In this document: in pieces, positions 1-6,457 of the stretch
Layout of the letters: each line of letters begins with the position of its first letter
How positions within the stretch are numbered: position 1 is the first letter of the stretch
DNA from: an uncultured Actinomycetes bacterium
GTDB taxonomy: Bacteria; Actinomycetota; Actinomycetes; S36-B12
DNA: 29,583 bases
NCBI GenBank assembly: GCA_937902285.1
Contig: CALGTB010000214.1
Span: 1 to 29,583, forward strand
Direction of reading: 5' to 3'
Notes under the pieces: generated by a model
The model's input: the letters and a program-made list of their open reading frames with translations, nothing else
Databases searched by the model: none
Told to the model about the DNA's origin: nothing
Program-made: the position numbers and the translations under genes

Positions 1-177
1 CGGACATGCTGCGTAACCGAGCGTTAACACCATGCACGCCACCTGAACAGGATGAGCCGGTGATATCCGAATCAGTGCCGCAAGTCCATCGCGCGAGGAC
101 GTCAATGCGCCTAACTTGAGAGTCGGAACAGAAAGAGAACGCAACAGCACAGCACTCGGCTCGGGAGGGGGCGGGAC
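1..177. other. Upstream region with no recognisable gene
   Basis: No convincing reading frame or RNA gene is visible before the first gene. A purine-rich Shine-Dalgarno stretch (GGGAGG at 163-168) lies just upstream of the ATG at 178. A weak -10-like TAACTT sits at 112-117 without a good -35. The region could be the tail of a leader whose promoter or preceding gene lies outside the window. Confidence 0.4.
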
Positions 178-564
178 ATGACGCAGGACCACATCGATGA
201 GTACGCAGGACTGCGTCGTCAGTTCGAGGTCGGTCTCCGGTTCGCGCCGACGCGCATGTGCGCGGCTGCAGCGGCGAAGTCAGTGGCGAGCGTCCTCGAT
301 GCCCATCCTCAGGTTCCCGCCCGGCTCGTCGACCTCTCGCACGACGGATCGCGCGTCCTGTTCACCGTGTCGGTGTGCCTCGGCACGATCGATGCGGTCA
401 AGACTGCTGCACCGTCCTCGCGTCGGGCCATCGCGCTGCTCCAGGAGCTCATCGACTCATTCGCGGCATACGACCCGGCCTTCGTGCAGCTGCCGGTCAC
501 GCGGGAGGGTCGCCGCGCGTCGATGGTCGGAGTCGACCTCCGAGACCTGCTGACGGTCGGCTGA
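178..564 (+). CDS. Orphan protein of 128 aa, first gene of an overlapping trio
   Basis: I do not recognise this protein. It is a soluble-looking 128-residue alpha/beta sequence with no signal peptide or membrane segment. The start is supported by a strong GGGAGG Shine-Dalgarno nine bases upstream. Its stop is three bases from the start of the sigma-like gene at 568, so the two are very probably co-transcribed and translationally coupled. By position it could be a partner or regulator of that sigma-like protein, but nothing in the sequence proves this. Confidence 0.65.
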   Translation: MTQDHIDEYAGLRRQFEVGLRFAPTRMCAAAAAKSVASVLDAHPQVPARLVDLSHDGSRVLFTVSVCLGTIDAVKTAAPSSRRAIALLQELIDSFAAYDPAFVQLPVTREGRRASMVGVDLRDLLTVG

Positions 565-567
565 GCC

Positions 568-1728
568 ATGGACGCCAGCCTCCGCCCGATGCCAGACCTC
601 ACGGACACGCTCGACGAGGTCGTCGGTCTTCCGGACGAGCTCATCACCAGCACCCACAGGGTCGGCCACCGGCTTCCGAACCTGATGGTGCGCGGTCTCG
701 ACGAGCGCGAGGTGTTCGCCTTCGCCCCACCCCTGGTGTGCGATCGCGTGCACTGGGACACCGTCGACGCCTTCGACGCCCGCGACGTGCTCCCGGCACT
801 GGGACCGGGCGCGTACTCGCGTCAGTGGAGCGACGGCCAGCATCGGGTGTGGGTGCCGGAGGGCCAGGGTCACGCGGCGCGCGAGGTGATCCGCGCGTGG
901 TGCCTCGAGCATGATGTCGAGCCCGTGAACATGCGCGTGGAGAGCAAGGTGACGTTCCGCGACGTCGAGCTCATCCCCGACGGACTGCTGCCGGAGCTCG
1001 TCGCCGCGACCGTCGACTGGCTCTACCCCCGCAGCTACGCGATTCGACGCAAGATCGTCGCCGACCTCGAGCTCATCGAGGACGAGGATGTCCGCTCGAT
1101 GATGTTCCTGTACGTGTACGACCACGTCGACCGCTACGACTCCGGGCGCGAGGGTGTCAACGGAACGCTCAACTTCTGTGCCTTCATGATGGGCAAGCTC
1201 CGGACCTGGCCGCAGGACGCCGCACGGACGACGTACGGACGAGGCGTCATGAGCGATCGCGTGGCGCTCATGCGCGCAGTCGATGCTGTCGCGGCGACGG
1301 AGCTGCGCTCGTCGACGGAGGCGGATCGCGCGGCCGCCCTCGGCACCTCGGTGACCGACCTGCGACGTCGCGAGGCCGCGATCGCCACCCTGTCGAGCCT
1401 GCGCAACCAGCACCCGCTGCTCGTGGGCGCGGCGGACTCCGACGACTACGACTCGGTCGAGGTGTCGAGCGACGTCGACGTCGAGGCGGACGCGACGGGC
1501 TACGACCACAGTGCGGCGGTGACGCGGGCCGTGATGGCCGCCGTCAACGACCCCGGCTCGTCCGGGCGCCGGGCCCAGGATCCCCTCGCCCTCGCGGCCG
1601 TGTACCTGTCCTTCTGGGAGGGCCTCACCCGACCCCAGGTCGCGCGCGAGCTCGAGGTGCTGCCCAAGACGGCCAACGCGGCGGTGAGCCGCGTCCTCGA
1701 GCAGGTCAAGGGAGCTGACCTGCTGTGA
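568..1728 (+). CDS. Atypical sigma-70-like protein
   Basis: This 386-residue protein has parts resembling RNA polymerase sigma factor regions 2 to 4. Residues about 160-240 look like region 2: an acidic ED-V start, HVDRYDSGREG (compare the RFDPERG motif), an aromatic/hydrophobic core, then LRTWPQDAAR, which resembles the promoter-melting and -10-reading helix. Residues about 245-280 resemble region 3. Residues 338-382 form a helix-turn-helix like region 4 (EGLTRPQVARELEVLPKTANAAV). An N-terminal domain of about 130 residues and an acidic linker near 290-312 are not typical of small sigma factors. The gene lies between two orphan genes with minimal spacing or overlap. It could be a divergent sigma factor or a sigma-derived regulator without sigma activity. 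The domain call rests on motif reading alone. Confidence 0.6.
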   Translation: MDASLRPMPDLTDTLDEVVGLPDELITSTHRVGHRLPNLMVRGLDEREVFAFAPPLVCDRVHWDTVDAFDARDVLPALGPGAYSRQWSDGQHRVWVPEGQGHAAREVIRAWCLEHDVEPVNMRVESKVTFRDVELIPDGLLPELVAATVDWLYPRSYAIRRKIVADLELIEDEDVRSMMFLYVYDHVDRYDSGREGVNGTLNFCAFMMGKLRTWPQDAARTTYGRGVMSDRVALMRAVDAVAATELRSSTEADRAAALGTSVTDLRRREAAIATLSSLRNQHPLLVGAADSDDYDSVEVSSDVDVEADATGYDHSAAVTRAVMAAVNDPGSSGRRAQDPLALAAVYLSFWEGLTRPQVARELEVLPKTANAAVSRVLEQVKGADLL

Positions 1729-2444
1729 CGGTCGAACTCGTCGAGCCGATGCCCTGGACGTTCACCGACTCGCCGGGCGTGCTGCTGTGGACCTGGCTCA
1801 CGCCCCACTTCGTGGCGCGGGTGTCGGGCACCGAGGTGCCCAATGACGACGACCCTGACGGCCGGCGCGTCATCCGGTCCTACAGCTGGGACCTGTCCGA
1901 CCTCGTCCGGACCACCCAGGGGCTTCCCCGGCTGCTGGTGGACGGGCAGGCGTCGACGTTCGAGGAGGCCGAGCGCAGCATCCGCGAGCACGTCGGCAAG
2001 TGCTACGACCCACGGCTGGGGTACCGGAGGTTCGCCGGCCCGCTCGCCTACACGTTCACCCTGTCGACGGGAGCCGAGGTCGACGTCAGCGAGTACATCG
2101 GGACGAGGTGCTCGGTCACCGTCCTCATGCCCGACCGGACCGAGAGCACGGTCACGGGGGACTTCGAGGTCACCCACTACAAGTGGCGACTGGCGGCGGC
2201 CGATCGCATCATGGAGATCATCCCGGAGCACGTCGTCCGCATCACCAATCGATCCGAGGCCGCCGAGCGGGCCACCGTGATCGTCCGCGGGGAGCTCTAC
2301 TCGGGAATCGGCCGCATGTACCGGGAGGATCCGCGGGCCGGCTGCACGGGCAGGGCCGGCTTCATGGTGGGAACCGTCGATCACGCGGGCGCCGAGCGCT
2401 GCCCGATCCACGAGGTTGGCGTCCCGCAGCACCTGCTGCGCTGA
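1725..2444 (+). CDS. Orphan protein of 239 aa with a C-terminal Cys/His cluster
   Basis: I do not recognise this family. The GTG start overlaps the stop of the sigma-like gene by four bases, implying translational coupling. The protein is soluble-looking, rich in Trp and Tyr at the N-terminus, and beta-rich in the middle. Near the C-terminus, C207, H220, C226 and H229 have a spacing (C-x12-H-x5-C-x2-H) that could bind a metal ion such as zinc; this is inference. The coupling suggests it works with the upstream sigma-like protein, perhaps as a partner or anti-sigma-type regulator. It has no membrane segment of the kind seen in many anti-sigma factors. Confidence 0.65.
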   Translation: MTVELVEPMPWTFTDSPGVLLWTWLTPHFVARVSGTEVPNDDDPDGRRVIRSYSWDLSDLVRTTQGLPRLLVDGQASTFEEAERSIREHVGKCYDPRLGYRRFAGPLAYTFTLSTGAEVDVSEYIGTRCSVTVLMPDRTESTVTGDFEVTHYKWRLAAADRIMEIIPEHVVRITNRSEAAERATVIVRGELYSGIGRMYREDPRAGCTGRAGFMVGTVDHAGAERCPIHEVGVPQHLLR

Positions 2445-2468
2445 CGGGGACTGTTCGCACGCCGATGA
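2441..2468 (+). promoter_or_regulatory. Candidate FliA-type promoter upstream of the PATAN-like gene
   Basis: CTGA (2441-2444), 16 bases, then GCCGATGA (2461-2468) resembles sigma-28 promoters, whose -10 consensus is GCCGATAA. In actinobacteria a CTCA-like -35 has been described for FliA-type factors. The motif lies 44 bases before the ATG at 2513. A FliA-family sigma factor is encoded at 5505-6326. The match is partial. Confidence 0.3.
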
Positions 2469-2512
2469 GCCGATCCACTCAGGGAGTGGTGGAGTAACGG
2501 AAGGGGTGGTCG

Positions 2513-3682
2513 ATGAGCATCATGACGCCCAAGCGGCGGCCGGAGGCGGACGGGGCCGGAGGCCTCAATCAGGCGACGGTGGCCGAGCTGTCGTCGGCCG
2601 CGGGCTCCGCGTTCACGGGGAGCATCGACATCGTCGAACGCTCCACCAAGGCGACCGCGAGACTGTTCCTCTACGAGGGCGGGCTGTACGCCGCCGACCT
2701 CGATGGCTTCGCGCCGCAGGTGTCCCATCGGCTGATCGCCTCGGGATCCTGCGCGGACCTGAGCGCCGGTGACCGTGACCTGCTCAGAGGCCTGGACGTT
2801 CCGGATGCGGGAGCCATCGCGCACGCGGTGGAGTCGGGCTGGTTCTCGGTGGAGGCGCTGGGACGGGTGCATCAGGAGTTCCTCGTCGCCGCGTTCGGAC
2901 GGGTGACGAGCCTGCCCAAGGTCAAGGTGCGGATGCACAAGGGCCAGACCACCTCGCACTTCTGCACCCTGCCCCTGCCGATCGAGCCGCTGTTCGGCCT
3001 GGTGCGCATGCGCGAGGACCGACTGCAGGAGACGTGGGCGATGCTCGCTCCGGGCGTGGGCGCGGCCGACGCGGTGCTGTGCCGCACCGAGGTTCCCGTT
3101 CCGGTGAACCCCGCCACTCCTGAGCTGGCGGCGATGGCCCGCGAGGTGGACGGCCACCGCGGCCTCGACCAGCTGGCCCAGGCGCTCGGCTTCACGCGAG
3201 CCGAGGCCGTGCATGTGGCATCCCTGCTCGTGTCCGCCGGCCTCGTGCGGGTGGATCCGGAGGTGGCCGTCGTGCCGGCGGCCACCAGCTACCTCGTTCC
3301 CGAGGCGTTCGGCACCCATCGGGTCGTGCCCCGCACGCCGGCGATCAAGCCGGTCGCCGTGGTACCGGAGCGCGTGGCCGACGAGGCCGCTGCCGCGCCT
3401 CCGTCACCGCCCGCGCACGACGAGGCCACGGCCCCTCGGGTGCGCCTCCCCGAGCCCCTGCCGCTGCCCCTGCGGACGATGGACGACGTCCCGCTGCGGG
3501 AGCGGCGGCTCGAGGAGGCCCGGGCAGAGGTCACCCGGCTGCTGGGCCACCTCCAGGACGCGGTGCGCGCCGAGCAGGAGGCCATCAACCGGACCGCGGA
3601 GGTGAGCCAGCGCCTGCGCGAGGCCCGCGCCGCGGTCGCCCGGATCGAGATCGACGAGTCGCTTCCCCTCGGGATAACGTGA
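2513..3682 (+). CDS. PATAN/DUF4388-like protein with winged-helix-like middle and C-terminal coiled coil
   Basis: The 389-residue product begins with about 20 disordered residues. Residues about 22-80 (TGSIDIVERS..., LFLYEGGLYAADL) resemble the PATAN/DUF4388 fold, often found in regulators of pilus, gliding or two-component systems. The pattern is a short beta unit followed by use of a gene-product 'label' and a low-level helix bundle. Residues about 200-245 look like a winged helix. Residues about 322-382 are strongly heptad-like with many charged residues, consistent with a coiled coil. An AAGGGG Shine-Dalgarno lies six bases before the start; a second ATG three codons on is less likely. 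It ends 12 bases before the prepilin peptidase gene, so a link to a pilus system is plausible. The family call is tentative. Confidence 0.55.
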   Translation: MSIMTPKRRPEADGAGGLNQATVAELSSAAGSAFTGSIDIVERSTKATARLFLYEGGLYAADLDGFAPQVSHRLIASGSCADLSAGDRDLLRGLDVPDAGAIAHAVESGWFSVEALGRVHQEFLVAAFGRVTSLPKVKVRMHKGQTTSHFCTLPLPIEPLFGLVRMREDRLQETWAMLAPGVGAADAVLCRTEVPVPVNPATPELAAMAREVDGHRGLDQLAQALGFTRAEAVHVASLLVSAGLVRVDPEVAVVPAATSYLVPEAFGTHRVVPRTPAIKPVAVVPERVADEAAAAPPSPPAHDEATAPRVRLPEPLPLPLRTMDDVPLRERRLEEARAEVTRLLGHLQDAVRAEQEAINRTAEVSQRLREARAAVARIEIDESLPLGIT

Positions 3683-3694
3683 CCGGGTGATCGC

Positions 3695-4507
3695 ATGACC
3701 TCACCCGAGACCGTCGCCTACTTCGCGGTGCTCGGGGGACTGGGCCTGATCATCGGCTCGTTCCTCAACGTCGTGATCTACCGGGTCCCGCTCGGGCTGT
3801 CGATCGTGCGACCGGCGTCTGCGTGTCCGAGCTGCTCGGCCGCCATCCAGACGCGGGACAACATCCCCGTCGTGTCCTGGCTGCTGCTGCGGGGCCGCTG
3901 CCGGAGCTGCGGTGCCGCCATCCCGGCCCGCTACCCCCTCGTGGAACTGCTCACGGCCGCGGTCTGGCTGGGCCTGGGGTGGTGGGCGCTCGACCCCGAG
4001 GGCGGCGCCATCGTCGATCCGCTGCTTCCCCTCCTGCTCGTCCTGGGAAGCGCGGGCGTGGCCCTGACCATGATCGACCTGGACCATCATCGGCTGCCCG
4101 ATGCCATCGTCCTGCCGCTCTATCCGGTCACCGTGCTCGGGCTCGCCCTGGCGGGGGTGGTCACGGGGGAGTGGCCCATCGTCCCGGCGCTGGGCGGGGC
4201 CGCCGCCTGGCTCGTCGTGATCGGCGGCATCTGGCTGGCGACCTCCGGGAGAGGGATGGGCTTCGGCGACGTCAAGCTGGCGCCGGTGCTGGGTGCCACG
4301 CTGGGGTGGGTGTCCTTCGGCGGCTCGATCGTGGGCCTGTTCACGGCCTTCGTGCTGGGCGCTGTCGTCGGCATCGTGCTCATGCTCGCCGGCCGCGCCG
4401 GACGGCGCAGCCACCTCCCCTTCGGGCCGTTCCTGCTCGCCGGCGCAGCCGTCGGCCTCGTGGCCGGGGCCCCGATCGCGGCCTCCTACGCGAGCTGGGT
4501 CACCTGA
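3695..4507 (+). CDS. Type IV prepilin peptidase (A24 family)
   Basis: This 270-residue integral membrane aspartyl protease cleaves the leader of type IV prepilins or pseudopilins and, in family members with the N-terminal domain, N-methylates the mature N-terminus. The N-terminal domain shows GSFLNVVIYRVP and two CxxC pairs (C44/C47 and C69/C72). The catalytic aspartates are probably D128 in MIDLDHHRLPD and D192 in the GxGD-type motif GFGDVK. About seven hydrophobic segments are visible. Length and architecture match full bifunctional PilD-type enzymes rather than short TadV-type ones. It implies prepilin substrates, probably encoded outside the window. It starts 12 bases after the PATAN-like gene. 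Confidence 0.92.
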   Translation: MTSPETVAYFAVLGGLGLIIGSFLNVVIYRVPLGLSIVRPASACPSCSAAIQTRDNIPVVSWLLLRGRCRSCGAAIPARYPLVELLTAAVWLGLGWWALDPEGGAIVDPLLPLLLVLGSAGVALTMIDLDHHRLPDAIVLPLYPVTVLGLALAGVVTGEWPIVPALGGAAAWLVVIGGIWLATSGRGMGFGDVKLAPVLGATLGWVSFGGSIVGLFTAFVLGAVVGIVLMLAGRAGRRSHLPFGPFLLAGAAVGLVAGAPIAASYASWVT

Positions 4508-4537
4508 TCGGGGGACGCATCCGATTGCCCGGAAACG

Positions 4538-4565
4538 TTCAGGATCCGCGCACTCAGGCCGATAC
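4538..4565 (+). promoter_or_regulatory. Candidate FliA-type promoter for the orphan pair
   Basis: TTCA (4538-4541), 16 bases, then GCCGATAC (4558-4565) matches the sigma-28 -10 consensus GCCGATAA at seven of eight positions. It stands 51 bases before the ATG at 4617, and the FliA-like sigma gene lies immediately downstream of the gene pair. A housekeeping reading (GATACT as the -10, TTCAGG as the -35) is also possible. Confidence 0.45.
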
Positions 4566-4616
4566 TCAGAGCAATGGTCCCCGCGGGACCGTGGTCGAGG
4601 ACAAGAGGAGTCCGTG

Positions 4617-5072
4617 ATGCAGGCCTGGGTGGAAGCCGACGAGCGTGGACGTGAGTACCTCGTGCGTACGGGCACCGGCGTCGTCACGGCCGTGGTCCCG
4701 GTCGGCATCGTCGGCCCCGACGATCGCCATACGTTCTTCCGCGTCGAGCTCTACTGCGATGCGCCCCACGGCCGTCCCGGCGCCATCCGCTACAGCGCCC
4801 ACCCCATCGTCGCCGCCGAGGACGAGGGCTGCCGCACGGCGCTGGCGGCCCTGAACGATGTCTGGCCCGTGGTGTGGACCGTCGAGTGGCATCGTCACGA
4901 ATGGATCCCCGCCGAGCTGCCGATCGCCTCGCTGAACCTCGTCACGGACGCGCGCTGCGTGCTGGCAGCGCTCGACCGCGTCGTCGTGCCGGAGCCCCTG
5001 GAGGAGGCGGTCCCCGACTTCATCCCGGCGCGCTGGTCCGCGTGGCGCGACGCCGAGGGTGGTGCGGAGTGA
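4617..5072 (+). CDS. Orphan protein of 151 aa, first of a coupled pair
   Basis: I do not recognise this family. The ATG at 4617 is preceded by an AGAGGAG Shine-Dalgarno with six-base spacing; the GTG one codon earlier is less well placed. The product is soluble, without membrane segments, and rich in beta-forming stretches. It contains RVELYCDAPHG and a Trp/His-rich segment, VWTVEWHRHEW. It overlaps the following gene by four bases (GTGA), so the two are translationally coupled. The candidate FliA-type promoter upstream suggests membership of the sigma-controlled group in this locus. Confidence 0.65.
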   Translation: MQAWVEADERGREYLVRTGTGVVTAVVPVGIVGPDDRHTFFRVELYCDAPHGRPGAIRYSAHPIVAAEDEGCRTALAALNDVWPVVWTVEWHRHEWIPAELPIASLNLVTDARCVLAALDRVVVPEPLEEAVPDFIPARWSAWRDAEGGAE

Positions 5073-5473
5073 CCGGGGACGACATCGGCCTCAGCTTCTT
5101 CACCCAGCATGCGCCACTGGCGCCGTCGGGGAAGCCGTCGGCATTCGGGCCGGTCGACCAGGACCGGGTGATCGCCCGCATCGACGCCGTCGATGAGGAC
5201 GACCTCACCAGCTCGTTCTTCGGCGACTCGCTGCTGGACGTCGAGAACGCCGCGACCCGCTCGTTCGACATCGGGATCCGCATGCTCGGCACCGACCAGC
5301 ATCGACAGGCACCGGTCGAGGCTGCCCCCCCACTGCCGCTGACCACGGCGGGCATCGATGCCAGCCCGGCACCCGCGGCCGATCCGGTCGAGGTGCCCGT
5401 CGCCGGCCGCCTCATGGACGACCAGGTCGCGCGAAGCGCCTTCATCCTCGGAGGCCCTGGCGCCCTGCAGTAG
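5069..5473 (+). CDS. Orphan protein of 134 aa, second of a coupled pair
   Basis: I do not recognise this protein. The GTG start overlaps the preceding stop by four bases. The first 75 residues are acidic with a possible helical core (RVIARIDAVDEDDLTSSFF). Residues about 85-115 are Pro/Ala-rich and probably disordered. The C-terminus is short and hydrophobic (FILGGPGAL). It has no signal peptide or membrane helix. The gene is convergent with the FliA-like sigma gene, with 31 bases between stop codons. Coupling to the upstream gene suggests a shared complex; function unknown. Confidence 0.6.
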   Translation: MTGDDIGLSFFTQHAPLAPSGKPSAFGPVDQDRVIARIDAVDEDDLTSSFFGDSLLDVENAATRSFDIGIRMLGTDQHRQAPVEAAPPLPLTTAGIDASPAPAADPVEVPVAGRLMDDQVARSAFILGGPGALQ

Positions 5474-5504
5474 CAGTCGTCGCACGACGTTGAGGCACCA
5501 GTCG

Positions 5505-6326
5505 TCACACCGCGTCGCGCAGCGCGCGGATCGCCCGACCGTGCACCTGGCACGCGCGTGACTCGCTCACGCCGAGGACACGCCCGATCTCGGCGAACGT
5601 GAGCTCCTCGAAGTAGTACAGGGCGATCACCACGCGATCCCGCTGGCGCAGCGTCCGGATCTGCTCGCGGAGCTGGCGCTGGCTCTCCTCGTGGTCGTAG
5701 GCCTCCTCGGGCAGCTCGGCGGTCAGGTCCACCGGCTCTCGGCGCCGTCCGTCCTCGTCGGACGAGTCGGCGGCCATCCGGTCCTCGAGACTGACGAGGT
5801 AGCCGTTCTGGTAGGCCAGCATCGTGGATCGCACGTCCTCGGGGCGGAGGCCCGTGGAGGCGACGAGGTCGTCGATGGTGGGCTCGCGGCCGTGCGCCTG
5901 CTGGAACAGCACGGTGGCGCGGTCGATGTCGTGCATCGTCCCGCGCACCGCCCTCGGCACCCAGTCGGTCGCCCTCAGCTCGTCGAGGATGGCACCGCGG
6001 ATGCGGGTGACGCCGTAGGTCTGGAAGCGCAGTCCGCGCTCGAGATCGAACCGGCCGATCGCGTCGATGAGCCCGATCGTGCCGAAGCCGACGAGATCCC
6101 CCCGCTCGAGGCTCGGGGGAAGTGCGATGTTCAGGCGCGACACCACGTAGCGCACCAGCGGCCCGTAGACGATGACGAGCTGCTCGCGCGCCTGGGCGTC
6201 GCCGTCGAACCGCGCGGCGATCCACAGGGAGGTCAGCCCCCGGTCGCCGTCGAACAGCGCGGCGAACCGGTCGACCTGCTCCGCCCGGGACTCGGCGCGC
6301 CCCTCGGCGTCGACCGATCTCTCCAT
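5505..6326 (-). CDS. FliA/WhiG-family RNA polymerase sigma factor
   Basis: This 273-residue sigma-70 family protein belongs to the sigma-28 branch (FliA, WhiG), which directs transcription of flagellar, sporulation or related late genes. Region 2 spans about residues 48-128, including DLVGFGTIGLIDAIGRFD, GLRFQTYGVTRIRGAILDELR and DWVPRAVR, a string typical of this branch. Region 3 is about 130-185. Region 4 is about 215-270, with the helix-turn-helix LTFAEIGRVLGVSESRACQV. No flagellar gene is in the window, so it may serve the pilus-like locus around it, or flagellar genes elsewhere. It diverges from the CpaE-like gene. There is no clear Shine-Dalgarno before the start. FliA or WhiG identity cannot be decided here. 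Confidence 0.93.
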   Translation of the reverse strand: MERSVDAEGRAESRAEQVDRFAALFDGDRGLTSLWIAARFDGDAQAREQLVIVYGPLVRYVVSRLNIALPPSLERGDLVGFGTIGLIDAIGRFDLERGLRFQTYGVTRIRGAILDELRATDWVPRAVRGTMHDIDRATVLFQQAHGREPTIDDLVASTGLRPEDVRSTMLAYQNGYLVSLEDRMAADSSDEDGRRREPVDLTAELPEEAYDHEESQRQLREQIRTLRQRDRVVIALYYFEELTFAEIGRVLGVSESRACQVHGRAIRALRDAV

Positions 6327-6443
6327 GCCGTGGGTATCTGCTCGCGGATGACGGATAGGCCCGCCGGCGCTAGGTTTTCTGATGGGGGAGCTCGGTGCGG
6401 GACCGAGTTCATCGGTGTCGCAGAATCGTTACTTTCGTGGCGC

Positions 6444-6457
6444 TACAGTTGCTCGCG
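6444..6457 (+). promoter_or_regulatory. Leaderless promoter candidate of the CpaE-like gene
   Basis: TACAGT (6444-6449) lies seven bases before the GTG at 6457, the arrangement of an actinobacterial leaderless transcript. No Shine-Dalgarno is present. A second such arrangement, TAGGTT (6371-6376) five bases before the ATG at 6382, makes the start ambiguous. Confidence 0.4.

Noticed and set aside
5474..5504. Direct repeat CAGTCGTC and short CGTCG/CGACG stem between convergent genes
   Set aside because: The stem has five pairs and a two-base loop, and no T-tract; too weak to call a terminator.
6327..6380. FliA-like promoter for the sigma gene itself (GAAA-N15-GCCTATCC on the minus strand)
   Set aside because: Only five of eight -10 bases match, so autoregulation cannot be supported from the sequence.
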